A stretch of DNA of 64,000 bases from Paraburkholderia silvatlantica (GCF_003096715.1 NZ_QEOL01000020.1:106060-170059), one strand, 5' to 3'; numbered from the stretch's first letter, positions 1 through 9,279 are shown. The notes: generated by a model from the sequence alone, not told the origin. Made by a program: numbers and translations.

Positions 1-405
1 GAACGACACGAGCGTGACGTTCTTCGGATCGAAAAGCGCGTGGCTGCCGAATACCAGATGCGCGGACAGCAGCGTGCCGACGACGGTGACCGCCGGAATC
101 GTCAGCGCGGGCACGAAGAGCCGGTTGCCGAGCTGCTTTGCCCGTTCGCGCAACTCGGCCTCGCCGCGCACGCGCGGCTTCGCGCCGGTCACGCCGCCGA
201 AGCCCGCGACGAGCGCCATCACGATGACGATCACGCCTGTTACCGCGCTCGGCAGCACGTCGCCCGCGAGGAACACGACGCCGTACAACATCCAGAAGCC
301 GCCCGCGAGCCAGCGCTTCGGGTGGTCGCGGTCGCTGACGATGACGCCGCCGATCACGAACAGCAGCACGCCGAGCAGCCAGAAAAACCAGGTGAGCGAA
401 ATCAT
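1..405 (-). CDS. DUF979 family membrane protein (partial, 3' end outside window)
   Basis: The reading frame starts with ATG at 405 and runs open to the window edge (135 codons seen). The translation begins MISLTWFFWLLGVLLFVIGG and is strongly hydrophobic, with at least three membrane segments and a short loop rich in Arg/Glu around residues 85-95. This fits the start of the DUF979 family (about 310 residues), which is usually encoded directly after DUF969. Its ATG overlaps the DUF969 stop in an ATGA (402-405), so the two are probably translationally coupled. The neighbouring 5-oxoprolinase suggests that the pair imports 5-oxoproline or a related compound; that role is inference. Family assignment is by reading only. 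Confidence 0.75.
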   Translation of the reverse strand, partial: MISLTWFFWLLGVLLFVIGGVIVSDRDHPKRWLAGGFWMLYGVVFLAGDVLPSAVTGVIVIVMALVAGFGGVTGAKPRVRGEAELRERAKQLGNRLFVPALTIPAVTVVGTLLSAHLVFGSHALFDPKNVTLVSF

Positions 406-1169
406 GCGCGATCTCCTTGAGCCGGCGCGGCGGCGAGCTCGACGCTCGCATCGCTCTCCTGCTGATGTTGAGGGGCGCTGCCGCCGCAGCGGCGCGCGAG
501 CCAGCCGTCGAGGCGATGAAGGCGCACGCTTTGCACAATGAACGCGGCGAGCGCGGTCGGCATGCCCCATACCGCGACGTGCATCGGCTCGACCGCGATG
601 CCCGATTCCTTCAGAAACGTCACCATTAGCACGATCGCGCCGAACGCGACGAAGATGTCTTCGCCGAAGAACAGCCCCACGTTGTCGGTCGCGGCGGAGA
701 ACGCGCGGATGCGGTAACGCTCGGTGTCGCCGAGCTTGCCGAAGCGCGTTTGCGCGGCGCCCTCGGCCATCGGGGCAATCAGCGGACGCACCATCTGCGG
801 ATGGCCGCCGAGGCCCGTCAGCCCGAGCCCGGCCGTGGTCTCGCGCACGAACAGATACGCGATCAACAGACGCCCCGGCGTCGCCGCGCGGATGCCGCCG
901 ATCCAGATCTGCGCGCGCTCGCGCAGGCCGTGCCGCTCGAGCAGCCCGATTACCGCGAGCGGCAGCAGGATGATGAGCGGAATCACGCGGGTCTTCACGA
1001 AACCGCTGCCGATCGCTTCGAGAACCCGCTCGAGCGGAAAGTGCGCGGCGAAGCCCGTGACGACGGCCGCCGCGGTGACGATCAGCATCGGATTGAAGCG
1101 CAGCAGGAACCCCGCGATGATCACGAGGACGCCGAGCAGAGGATAAAGATTGACTGCAGCCGGGTGCAT
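402..1169 (-). CDS. DUF969 family membrane protein, probable permease component
   Basis: This 255-residue protein is hydrophobic, with about six membrane segments (for example residues 10-25, 30-45, 62-78 and 180-195) and a polar, Gln/Ala-rich C-terminal tail. It matches my recollection of the DUF969 family (about 230-240 residues), which occurs with DUF979 next to pyroglutamyl peptidase or oxoprolinase genes. The start at 1169 has a good AAGGAG site eight bases upstream. It lies 124 bases after the oxoprolinase stop and overlaps the DUF979 start by ATGA. The context implies transport of 5-oxoproline, but no transport motif is visible and the substrate is inferred. Confidence 0.8.
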   Translation of the reverse strand: MHPAAVNLYPLLGVLVIIAGFLLRFNPMLIVTAAAVVTGFAAHFPLERVLEAIGSGFVKTRVIPLIILLPLAVIGLLERHGLRERAQIWIGGIRAATPGRLLIAYLFVRETTAGLGLTGLGGHPQMVRPLIAPMAEGAAQTRFGKLGDTERYRIRAFSAATDNVGLFFGEDIFVAFGAIVLMVTFLKESGIAVEPMHVAVWGMPTALAAFIVQSVRLHRLDGWLARRCGGSAPQHQQESDASVELAAAPAQGDRA

Positions 1170-1293
1170 GGTCTGGTCTCCTTGCGGTTAGGGCTGGTCA
1201 GGCAGGTGGTTGGAATCGCCGCGCCGCCTGCGGCGGCACGGCATGACGGGGCGGCGCGCTCCCCGATACGCTCTCGCGCCGCCGCCGGTTCAG

Positions 1294-4200
1294 TCAGGCT
1301 GCGCGCCCATAGCCGCCGCCGCCCGGCGTTTCGATCACGAACACGTCGCCCGGATTGACCTGCGCGGTGTGGGTGGCGCCGAAGCGTTCCACCGCGCCGT
1401 TCGCGCGCTCGATCCAGTTGCGTCCCGGCCTGCCGTCCTCGCCGCCCGCGAGTCCGAACGGGGCGACGCGGCGACGGTTCGCGAGAATGTTCGCGGTCAT
1501 CGCGCGCGTAAAGCGGATGCGCCGCACCGCGCCGTCGCCGCCTGCCTGCAGCCCGGCGCCGCCGCTGCCGGTGCGGATCCCGTGCTGCTCGACGATCACC
1601 GGGAAGCGCCACTCGATCACCTCCGGATCGGTCATGCGCGAGTTGGTCATGTGCGTCTGCACCGCCGACGTGCCCGGATGACTGCGTCCCGCGCCGGAGC
1701 CGCCCGCGATCGTTTCGTAATACTGCCTGGTCTCGTCGCCGAACGTAAAGTTGTTCATCGTTCCCTGCGAGCCGGCCATCACGCCGAGCGCGCCATACAG
1801 CGCGTCGGTGATCGACTGCGAAACCTCGACGTTGCCGGCCACCACAGCGGCCGGATACGCGGGGTTCAGCATCGAGCCGTGCGGAATCACGATGTCGATC
1901 GGGCGCAGCACGCCTTCGTTCATCGGAATGCTGCCGGCGAGCAGCGTGCGGAACACGTACAGCACGGCGGCCTTGCACACCGAGCGCGGCGCGTTGAAGT
2001 TGCTGTTGCGCTGCTCGCTCGTGCCGGCGAAATCGACGCGCGCGCTGCGCTGGTCGTGATCGATCGACACCTTCACGCGGATCACGGCGCCGTCGTCCAT
2101 CGCGTACGCGAACTCGCCGTCGGCGAGCGCGTCGATCGCGTCGCGCACGGCTTCCTCGGCGTTGTCCTGCACGTGGTTCATGTACGCGAGCACCACCTCG
2201 GCGCCGTAACGGTCCACCGCGCGCAGCAGTTCGTTCGCGCCGCATTCGCAGGCGGCGATCTGCGCGGTCAGGTCGGCGATGTTCTGGTCGACGTTACGGC
2301 TCGGCCACGGGCCGCTGCCGAACAGCTTGCGCACCTCGTCCTCGAGAAAGCGCCCCTGCGCGACGATGCGCACATTGTCGAGCAGCACGCCTTCTTCTTC
2401 GATGGTCGTGCTGTTCGGCGGCATCGAACCCGGCGTGATGCCACCGACGTCGCCGTGATGGCCGCGCGCGGCGACGTAGAACAGCAGCGCGCCGTCGTCG
2501 CCGTACACCGGCATCACCACGGTGATGTCGGGCAGGTGAGTGCCGCCGTTGTACGGCACGTTGAGCATGAACACGTCGCCGCGGCGCATGCTCGCGCCGT
2601 GCTCGCGGATCACGCTCTGCACGCTATCGCTCATCGACCCCAGATGCACGGGGATGTGCGGCGCGTTCGCGATCAGCCCGCCCGCGCGGTCGAAGATCGC
2701 GCACGAGAAGTCGAGCCGCTCTTTCATGTTGACCGAGTAGGAGGTCTTTTCGAGCGTCACGCCCATCTGCTGCGCGATCGACATGAAGATGTTGTTGAAC
2801 ACCTCCAGATGCACCGGATGGCGCGCGGTGGTGATCGTCAGCGCCGCGGCTCCGCGCTCCGCTTCCTGCCGTTCGAGCAGCAGCGTGCCGTCGTCGAGCA
2901 CGCGCGCGCGCCAGCCCGGCTGCAGCACGATGGTGGAAATGTCCTCGGCAATCAGCGCCGGGCCTTCGATGCGCGTGCCCGCGGCGAGCGTCTTGCGCAC
3001 GCGCAGCGGCACCGCGCGCAACGCGCCGTCGGCGAACATCGGCACGTTGCCCGCCGCCGTCCCGCTGCTCTGCACCAACGGCGCGCCGATGCGCGGCTGC
3101 GTGCCGGTCTGGCCGACCGCCTCGACGACGATCGATTCGATCACGAGCGGCTTGCCGCTCATCACGAAGCCGTAGCGCTTGCGATGCAGCGCTTCGAACG
3201 TGCGGGTCATCGCGGCGGCGTCGCCGAACGGCACTTCGAGCGTCGAGTCGGTGTTCTGATACTTGAGCCGCGCCGCGCGCATCGCCTCGACCTGCGCGCG
3301 CGGCACGCGCTGCGCGGTGACCTGCGCGATCGCGTCGGTTTCGAGCGCTTCGTACGCGGGTTCGAGCGACGCAGCGGTGGCTGGGTCAAGCGTCGCTTCG
3401 ACGGCTTTCTCGCGCAGCACGCGCAGATCGGCGAGGCCCATGCCGAACGCGGACAGTACGCCTGCGAACGGATGCAGCACGATGCGGCGCATGCCGAGCG
3501 CGTCGGCGACCGCGCACGCGTGCTGGCCGCCCGCGCCGCCGAACGCGCACAGCGCGTAGTCGGACACGTCGTGACCACGCTCGACCGAAATTGTCTTGAT
3601 CGCCTGCGCCATGCTGTCGACGGCAACCGTCAGAAAGCCTTCGGCCACCGCTTCGGGGCTCATCCGCTGGCCGGTTTCGCGCTCGACCTGCACGGCCACT
3701 TCGGTGAAGCGGTGCCGCACCGTTTCGGTATCGAGCGGCAGATTGCCCTGCGGTCCGAACACATGCGGGAAGTGCTCGGCCTGCACGCGGCCGAGCATCA
3801 CGTTGCAGTCCGTCACCGTGAGCGGGCCGCCGTTGCGATAGCTCGCCGGCCCCGGATACGCGCCGGCCGATTCCGGGCCGACCTTGAAGCGTCCGTTCTC
3901 GAAGCTGCAGATGGAGCCGCCGCCCGCGGCCACCGTGTGAATGTCCATCATCGGTGCGCGCACGCGCACGCCCGCGACCTGGGTCTCGAATACGCGTTCG
4001 TACGCGCCGTCGTAATGGGCGACGTCGGTCGACGTGCCGCCCATGTCGAAGCCGATCACTTTGTGTTCGCCGACCGCCTCGCAGGTCTTCACCGCGCCGA
4101 CGATGCCGCCGGCCGGTCCCGAAAGGATCGCGTCCTTGCCGTGGAAGTGATGGGCTTCCGCGAGACCGCCGCTCGACTGCATGAACATCAGGCGCACGGA

Positions 4201-4959
4201 GCCCGTCTGACCCGACACGCGCTCGACGTAGTCCTGCAGCACCGGCGACAGATAGGCGTCCACCACGGTGGTGTCGCCGCGGCCGACGAGCTTCATCAGC
4301 GGACTCACGCGGTGGCTCACCGAAATCTGCGTGAAGCCGCATTCGCGCGCGAGCGCCGCGACGCGCAATTCGTGTTCGGGGAAGCGATAGCCGTGCATCA
4401 GTACGATCGCGACCGACGTGATGCCGGCCGCGCGTGCCGCCTGCAAGCCGGCGCGCGCGGCAACCTCGTCGAGCGGGTGGAGCAGCTCGCCGCGCGCGCC
4501 GACGCGCTCATCGATTTCCAGCACGCGCTCGTACATTTGCGCGGGCAACTGGATGTGGCGCGCGAAGATATCCGGACGCTCCTGATAGCCGATGCGCAGC
4601 TGATCGGCGAAGCCGCGCGTGATCGCGAGCAGCGTGCGTGCGCCCTTGCGTTCGAGCAGCGCGTTCGTGGCGACCGTGGTGCCCATCTTCACGACTTCGA
4701 TGCGCTCGTGCGGCAGCGGCTCGGCGGCGGCGAGGCCGAGCAGGTCGCGCATGCCCTGCACGACGGCGTCCTGATAGCGGTCGGGGTTCTCCGACAGCAA
4801 CTTGTGCGTGACGAGCGTTCCGTCGGGCCGGCGTGCGACGATGTCGGTGAAAGTGCCGCCGCGGTCGACCCAGAACTGCCAGCGGCCAACGTCGGCGCGC
4901 TCGTTGCCCGGTGTCTTTTCCACGTTCTGGTCTTGATCGGTGTGCTGCGTGTTGTTCAT
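1294..4959 (-). CDS. 5-oxoprolinase (HyuA-HyuB fusion)
   Basis: This 1221-residue protein would catalyse ATP-dependent opening of 5-oxo-L-proline to L-glutamate. The N-terminal half is HyuA-like, with an ASKHA-type nucleotide-binding motif WVDRGGTFTDIV near residue 30, a second glycine-rich segment GFDMGGTSTDVA near residue 300 and FGGAGGQHA near residue 475. The C-terminal half is HyuB-like, starting near HPVHLEVFNN (about residue 690), with the typical MKERLDFSCA and HGDVGGITPGSMPP segments. Length agrees with fused oxoprolinases (about 1200-1290). The ATG at 4959 is preferred over upstream in-frame codons because GGAG lies nine bases before it and HyuA homology starts just after. Hydantoinase or N-methylhydantoinase activity is a family alternative, but the DUF969/DUF979 neighbours favour 5-oxoproline. 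Confidence 0.9.
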   Translation of the reverse strand: MNNTQHTDQDQNVEKTPGNERADVGRWQFWVDRGGTFTDIVARRPDGTLVTHKLLSENPDRYQDAVVQGMRDLLGLAAAEPLPHERIEVVKMGTTVATNALLERKGARTLLAITRGFADQLRIGYQERPDIFARHIQLPAQMYERVLEIDERVGARGELLHPLDEVAARAGLQAARAAGITSVAIVLMHGYRFPEHELRVAALARECGFTQISVSHRVSPLMKLVGRGDTTVVDAYLSPVLQDYVERVSGQTGSVRLMFMQSSGGLAEAHHFHGKDAILSGPAGGIVGAVKTCEAVGEHKVIGFDMGGTSTDVAHYDGAYERVFETQVAGVRVRAPMMDIHTVAAGGGSICSFENGRFKVGPESAGAYPGPASYRNGGPLTVTDCNVMLGRVQAEHFPHVFGPQGNLPLDTETVRHRFTEVAVQVERETGQRMSPEAVAEGFLTVAVDSMAQAIKTISVERGHDVSDYALCAFGGAGGQHACAVADALGMRRIVLHPFAGVLSAFGMGLADLRVLREKAVEATLDPATAASLEPAYEALETDAIAQVTAQRVPRAQVEAMRAARLKYQNTDSTLEVPFGDAAAMTRTFEALHRKRYGFVMSGKPLVIESIVVEAVGQTGTQPRIGAPLVQSSGTAAGNVPMFADGALRAVPLRVRKTLAAGTRIEGPALIAEDISTIVLQPGWRARVLDDGTLLLERQEAERGAAALTITTARHPVHLEVFNNIFMSIAQQMGVTLEKTSYSVNMKERLDFSCAIFDRAGGLIANAPHIPVHLGSMSDSVQSVIREHGASMRRGDVFMLNVPYNGGTHLPDITVVMPVYGDDGALLFYVAARGHHGDVGGITPGSMPPNSTTIEEEGVLLDNVRIVAQGRFLEDEVRKLFGSGPWPSRNVDQNIADLTAQIAACECGANELLRAVDRYGAEVVLAYMNHVQDNAEEAVRDAIDALADGEFAYAMDDGAVIRVKVSIDHDQRSARVDFAGTSEQRNSNFNAPRSVCKAAVLYVFRTLLAGSIPMNEGVLRPIDIVIPHGSMLNPAYPAAVVAGNVEVSQSITDALYGALGVMAGSQGTMNNFTFGDETRQYYETIAGGSGAGRSHPGTSAVQTHMTNSRMTDPEVIEWRFPVIVEQHGIRTGSGGAGLQAGGDGAVRRIRFTRAMTANILANRRRVAPFGLAGGEDGRPGRNWIERANGAVERFGATHTAQVNPGDVFVIETPGGGGYGRAA

Positions 4960-6065
4960 CTGCTTCGAGCTCCGTTGATTCAGACTGCGCTGGCGGACGC
5001 GTCTCGACGGCGGCCGGTCCATATGTAGCATGGCGCGATTGTCGAAGCGGCGGGCCGCGCGAGTCCAGGCAGAAAAATAAATCCAGGGTATAAAAAAATC
5101 GTATATCGCCGGCAGGTCATTGTTTTTGCGATGTGAATCCGCATTCTTAATGTCCATTCACGGTTATCGATCAGGGTTTGCCCCGTATTTATCGTCCTCG
5201 ATAGTGGGTTTTCGATGAAGGCCCAAAGAAAATTTTGTTGGCTTTGGAATAAGAAACGCTAGCGGTTGATAAATCGTTGTGTTCGAATACGCCGGCCGGC
5301 TTTTGTCGGATCATTGGTGCGAGCGGGAGGGGCGCGTCGAAACCCCCATGGAGCAAGGCTTTCCGGCCATGCGCCCGGTCGTCGCATTGTGCGCGGAACG
5401 GAAGGCAGCGGGAAAGAAGAGAGACAGAAGCGGGAAAGAACCCGGAATGAACATGGAAAGAGCCGGGAGAGAAGGCGGATAGAAGAAAGGGCAGGATCGT
5501 AAATGAAATCGGGAAAAGCAGCCTAAAGATAGGCGTGCTGAATGCCGTCAACCAGCTTGCGCCATGAGCGCAGTCCGGTCATTCCGGGTTAGCGAGCCTG
5601 AATGTCGCGACGTGCCGGACGGAGGCTGAGCGGTAGTGGTGGTGGCGTCTTGCCAGTTGCAGGCGCGCGTGAATACCGATCTGCGCATCGTCACGGTCAG
5701 CGCGGTGCCGCAGCGAGCGATGACGACCGATGCGGCGCAGCGAGTTGATGCGAACGCCAGTGCGCGCGAGCCTGCGACCGCTGGTGCGCCGATCGATAGC
5801 GTCGCGCAGCGTGCCGGCGGACCTGCGCGCTGTGCGAAGCGGCGGTGGAGCGACGGTGCAGCGGCAATGCAGCCGGCCCCGACCGCGCGAGCAACTGTCA
5901 CAGACTGTCAAAGATAATGGCGCGCGCCGACCCCATGCGAGAATGGCGCGGGGCTCGCTACTGCGCGGCACCGACTTCGCGCGATCGGTACGGATTCCAT
6001 AGCTTCCCGCTCCATGCCCTGACCACTGCACGCGCCTTTCCTGTTCACTTGCCTACTTTCCTGTC
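4960..6065. other. Long intergenic region without a recognisable gene
   Basis: These 1.1 kb separate the leftward oxoprolinase operon from the rightward chemoreceptor. Bases 5075-5260 are markedly AT-rich for this genome and probably hold the oxoprolinase promoter, including runs such as TATAAAAAAAT near 5098. A hairpin-like pair CCAAAG/CTTTGG flanks AAAATTTT around 5222-5246. The rest (5260-6065) is GC-rich. Its short open frames have arginine-rich, low-complexity translations typical of chance frames, and none resembles a protein I know. Confidence 0.6.
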
Positions 6066-7631
6066 ATGAGACATCTGACGCTCAAACAAAAAATGTGGAT
6101 TCCGTTGGTGCTGTGCTGGATTTCGCTGCTGATCGTGACCGTTGTGAATGCGTTCGACGCACGGGCCGCGCAGATGCGCGTGCGGCTCGCCGGTCTCGCG
6201 AACGTCGTGGACATGTCGGCGTCCATCGTCGCCGACTACGCGAAGGCCGTCGACGCGGGGAAACTGTCGGTCGACGAAGCCCAGCGGCAGGCGATTGCGC
6301 GCGTCGACGCGCAGCGCTACGGCACTTCCGGCTACGTGTCGATCGTGCGCGACGACAAGGTGCTGATCGACAATCCGCTCAGCCCGAAGCTCAACGGCAA
6401 GGACATGAGCCAGTTCCGCGACGCCAAGGGCAATCTGCTGTACCAGGAAATCGTCGCTGCGGGCAACCTGGGTAGCGGCAGCGGCGTGCTGCATTACTGG
6501 TGGCCGAAGCCCGGTGAAAGCCGGCCGAGCGAAAAAGTGAGCTTCGTGAAAGGTTTCGCGCCGTGGCACTGGAACTTCATCGCCGGCGAGTACATGGACG
6601 ACATTCAGGCGCAGTTCTACGCGACGCTGGTCCGCTCAGCCGCGTTGCTCGCCGTGCTCGGCGGCATTGCGTCGTTCGTCGCGATGCGGGTCGGGCGCAA
6701 CGTGTATCGCTCGATCGGCGGCGAACCGTCGGCGGCGGCCGCGATCGTCGCGCAGATCGCACAAGGGCATCTCGCGACCGATATCGTGCTGGCGCCCGGC
6801 GACCGTTCGAGCCTGCTCTTTTCGTTGCGCGAGATGCGCGACCAGCTCGCGGGCGCGGTGCGGCACATCCTCGTGTCGACGGAGACGATTGCCGGCGCGT
6901 CGAAGGAGATCGCCACCGGCAACCTCGATCTGTCGAGCCGCACGCAGCAGCAGGCTGCGTCGCTGGAACAGACCACCGCGAGCATGGAGGAACTGACCGA
7001 AACCGTTCGGCGCAACGCGGACAGCGCGCAAAGCGCGTCGGCGCTCGCGGCCGGGGCGTCGGACATCGCGATGCGCGGCGGCCGCGCGGTCGGCAACATG
7101 GCCGGCAAGATGGAGGACATCTCGAACAGTTCGCACAAGATGGGCGAATTCATCGGCGTGATCGAAGGCATCGCGTTCCAGACCAACATCCTTGCGCTGA
7201 ACGCTGCGGTGGAAGCGGCTCGCGCGGGCGACCAGGGTCGTGGATTCGCGGTCGTCGCGGGCGAAGTGCGTCAGCTCGCACAGCGTTGCGCGGGCGCGGC
7301 GAAGGAGATCAAGGCGCTGATCGGGCAGTCGAGCGCGCAGGTGGACGAAGAGTTGACGCTCGCCGCCGACGCCGGCGCGACGATGAACGAGGTGGTCGAA
7401 GCGGTGCGGCGTCTCGCGTCGATCGTCGGCGAAATATCGGACGTGTCGAAGCATCAGAGCGCGCGCATCGGCGAAGTCAACGTCGCGATTCGCGAGATGG
7501 ACGACATGACCCAGCGTAACGCGGCGCTCGTCGAACGGGCAGCCGCCGCGGCCGGTTCGCTCGACTATCAGGCGGGACGGCTTCAGCAATCGGTGTCGGC
7601 GTTCCGGGTCGAGCCGCAGGGCGTGGCGTGA
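6066..7631 (+). CDS. Methyl-accepting chemotaxis protein with periplasmic Cache domain
   Basis: This is a 521-residue transmembrane chemoreceptor. Membrane segment 1 lies at about residues 11-28. The periplasmic part (about 30-185) has single-Cache (sCache_2) character, including GTSGYVSIVRDDKVLIDNP and later WNFIAGEYMDDI. Membrane segment 2 is at about 190-207, followed by a HAMP-like linker. The signalling domain carries the hallmark tip IAFQTNILALNAAVEAARAG near residue 370, which contacts CheA/CheW. The C-terminus ends in RVEPQGVA without a CheR/CheB NWET-type tether. Cache_2 receptors often sense small carboxylates; the ligand here is unknown. No Shine-Dalgarno is obvious before the ATG, which is placed because the signal anchor starts immediately after it. 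It is monocistronic and no che genes are nearby. Confidence 0.93.
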   Translation: MRHLTLKQKMWIPLVLCWISLLIVTVVNAFDARAAQMRVRLAGLANVVDMSASIVADYAKAVDAGKLSVDEAQRQAIARVDAQRYGTSGYVSIVRDDKVLIDNPLSPKLNGKDMSQFRDAKGNLLYQEIVAAGNLGSGSGVLHYWWPKPGESRPSEKVSFVKGFAPWHWNFIAGEYMDDIQAQFYATLVRSAALLAVLGGIASFVAMRVGRNVYRSIGGEPSAAAAIVAQIAQGHLATDIVLAPGDRSSLLFSLREMRDQLAGAVRHILVSTETIAGASKEIATGNLDLSSRTQQQAASLEQTTASMEELTETVRRNADSAQSASALAAGASDIAMRGGRAVGNMAGKMEDISNSSHKMGEFIGVIEGIAFQTNILALNAAVEAARAGDQGRGFAVVAGEVRQLAQRCAGAAKEIKALIGQSSAQVDEELTLAADAGATMNEVVEAVRRLASIVGEISDVSKHQSARIGEVNVAIREMDDMTQRNAALVERAAAAAGSLDYQAGRLQQSVSAFRVEPQGVA

Positions 7632-7803
7632 TCGGCGCTGTTCGGCAGGCGCGGCCCGGTTGCCTCCCCGGCATCGCGCCGCCCGCTCATATCGATACCC
7701 GCATCCCTTGTTTGGCGCGGCAGCGCCGTGTGCATGGAATCGTCGGTCCACCTCGCCGGTAGCCGCTGGCACAAGCGCACTCGCTCACGATGAAAGGAGC
7801 AAC

Positions 7804-7922
7804 ATGAACGCCGACGAAAGACTGAACCGCCTGATCGAACCTGGCCGCGCGCCGAGCAACCCAAAGGCGAAATATTGGAATGCCACGCGCTGGGGCGATC
7901 TCGTCTTCGTGTCGGGCAAGTC
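7804..7922 (+). pseudogene. RidA-family gene fragment, cut off by insertion-sequence remnants
   Basis: A good AAAGGAG site precedes ATG 7804. The first 40 or so codons (MNADERLNRL, then WGDLVFVSGK) match the start of RidA/YjgF-type enamine/imine deaminases, whose full length is about 115-150 residues. After the VSGKSA region the sequence switches to the inner part of an IS6-type transposase in another frame, and a chimeric reading stops at 7954-7956. The catalytic arginine region and trimer core are missing, so the product cannot be functional. The intact ribosome binding site shows this was once a normally expressed gene. Confidence 0.75.
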
Positions 7923-7924
7923 GG

Positions 7925-8165
7925 CGAATTCAGCCTGCGTGATCTGGTCGAGATGATGGCCGAACGGGGCTGTCGCTGGCGCACACGACGATCATGCGTT
8001 GGGTGAAGCGTTTTACGCCGGAGTTCGTCAAGCGCTGGAATCGGATTGCCATACCGGCAGGCCGGTCCTGGCGTGTTGTCGAGGACCTATTTGAAGATTC
8101 GTGGCAATCGCTTTTATCAACTTCGCACTGGCCGTCGACGGTCTTGGATAGTGTGAACACGTCTG
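7925..8165 (+). pseudogene. Decayed IS6-family transposase fragment
   Basis: Successive reading frames give pieces of an IS6-type DDE transposase: FSLRDLVEMMAERG, then after a one-base shift SLAHTTIMRWVKRFTPEF and GRSWRV, then in another frame TYLKIRGNRFY, then AVDGLG. In intact IS6 transposases these are continuous around the first catalytic Asp. The shift near 7968 and further shifts near 8080-8130 break the frame, and both ends are missing. No terminal inverted repeats were found. It abuts the truncated RidA gene, so this element or a later deletion probably caused that truncation. Confidence 0.75.
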
Positions 8166-8261
8166 ATCGCCAGAAATCCGGGGAAGGTCCCCACCGAAAG
8201 GAGCCCCGTAATTTCCGTGTTTAAGGCGGGTTGAGAGCCACACGGACGGCTGAATGAATCG

Positions 8262-8440
8262 ATCCGCGTATTGGCCATCGCGTGGCGATCACGTTGGAAG
8301 CGATCCATGCGGTCGAGGCGCTTGAAGAGGCATTCGCGAAATATGGTCAGCCGGAGGTCGTCAACACCGATCAGGGCAGTCAGTTCGCCGCGACCGCTTT
8401 TACCGACACGGTTCTGGATCGGGAAGACCATCGCCTTCGG
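8262..8440 (+). pseudogene. Decayed IS3-family transposase (OrfB) fragment
   Basis: The translation VAITLEAIHAVEALEEAFAK followed by GQPEVVNTDQGSQFAATAFT is the middle of the IS3-family integrase core; NTDQGSQF carries the second catalytic Asp. Before 8285 the preceding part (RVLA) is only recoverable in another frame, and after VLDRE the frame diverges, so the first Asp and the Glu of the DDE triad are absent. No element ends are visible. Together with the adjacent IS6 remnant it marks an old insertion hot spot. Confidence 0.75.
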
Positions 8441-8449
8441 GCGTCGGGC

Positions 8450-8477
8450 GCTGAACGGCCCTGAAGGGCTGTTCAGC
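8450..8477. repeat. Near-perfect inverted repeat
   Basis: CTGAACGGCCCT and AGGGCTGTTCAG (within 8451-8476) pair almost completely around a tiny TGA loop. There is no T tract on either side, so it is not a standard intrinsic terminator. It lies between the IS3 remnant and the DUF523 gene and may be a leftover element end or a protein-binding site. Confidence 0.5.
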
Positions 8478-8568
8478 CCCTGGTTCCCAGATCGTTGATA
8501 ATGCGGCGTTGGACATTATCGCCGCCGCGCACGATCTGCGCCTTGTCTTGCCAGACACGACCACGTAT

Positions 8569-9060
8569 ATGAACAAGATACTTATCAGCGGTTGTCTTGC
8601 CGGCTTGCCGGTGCGTTACGACGGCCGCGCGAATACGCTTGCCAGCGCACTATTGCACGTTTGGCGCGATGAAGGGCGACTCGTCGTTGTGTGCCCGGAA
8701 GTCGCTGCTGGGTTCGACACGCCGCGCCGTCCAGCCGAGATCCAGATGCGGCGCAGTGGCCACGATGTGCTGGATGGCACAGCGCGGATTCACGACGATG
8801 CAGGCGCAGACGTCACAGCGCTCTTCGTCGACGGTGCACGATACGCACTCGAGCAGGCGATCGCGCACGGCTGTCGCTATGCGCTGCTCGTCGACGGCAG
8901 TCCATCGTGTGGCAGCAGTTTCATCTATGATGGCTCGTTCTCCCGTGTCGCACACCGTGCCTCAGGTGTGACAGCCGCGTTGCTCGTTCAGCACGGTATC
9001 CGTGTGTTTGCTCCATCCCAGCTCCATGACCTTGCTTCGCTAATCGACCTCGATACGTAA
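8569..9060 (+). CDS. DUF523 family protein
   Basis: A 163-residue protein with the DUF523 layout: an N-terminal ISGCLAGLPVRYDG segment (Cys9), VCPEVAAGF (Cys42) and a GSPSCG segment with Cys114. The conserved cysteines suggest a metal or redox role, but the function is unknown. I start it at ATG 8569 because DUF523 homology begins there; an upstream TTG at 8509 would add unrelated residues. The gene looks intact although it is embedded between transposase debris and a hydrolase stump, so it may have arrived with mobile DNA. Confidence 0.85.
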   Translation: MNKILISGCLAGLPVRYDGRANTLASALLHVWRDEGRLVVVCPEVAAGFDTPRRPAEIQMRRSGHDVLDGTARIHDDAGADVTALFVDGARYALEQAIAHGCRYALLVDGSPSCGSSFIYDGSFSRVAHRASGVTAALLVQHGIRVFAPSQLHDLASLIDLDT

Positions 9061-9279
9061 AAGCGGAGCGTTGCTGTGGGTAAATCGGCTGCCTTGGAGA
9101 AACCTGAACGGCTGTTGAGGGTCGACTACGGGCAACTGAATCAAGCAGTCGCCGGCCATATGGGGACGCTGATTGCAGTTGACAGGCGGACCTTTGAATG
9201 GCGGAAAACCTTTCCATCGCTGCCGCTAACCGGCCTAACACTATCGCCCGGTTGTCTGTCAAAGGCGCAGCGCACCGCT

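Noticed and set aside
14..541. Plus-strand open frames opposite the DUF979/DUF969 genes
   Set aside because: Their translations are arginine- and serine-rich chance frames on the antisense strand of clearly hydrophobic membrane-protein genes.
1210..5028. Very long plus-strand open frame (1272 codons) opposite oxoprolinase
   Set aside because: High GC makes antisense frames long. The translation is rich in His, Arg and Ala without domains, while the minus strand encodes a textbook HyuA-HyuB protein.
5189..6069. Several short open frames in the 4960-6065 gap
   Set aside because: None has a convincing ribosome site, and the translations are low-complexity and mutually overlapping in many frames.
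7925..8440. Complete insertion sequence
   Set aside because: Frames are broken in several places, catalytic residues are missing, and no terminal inverted repeats or target duplications could be found.
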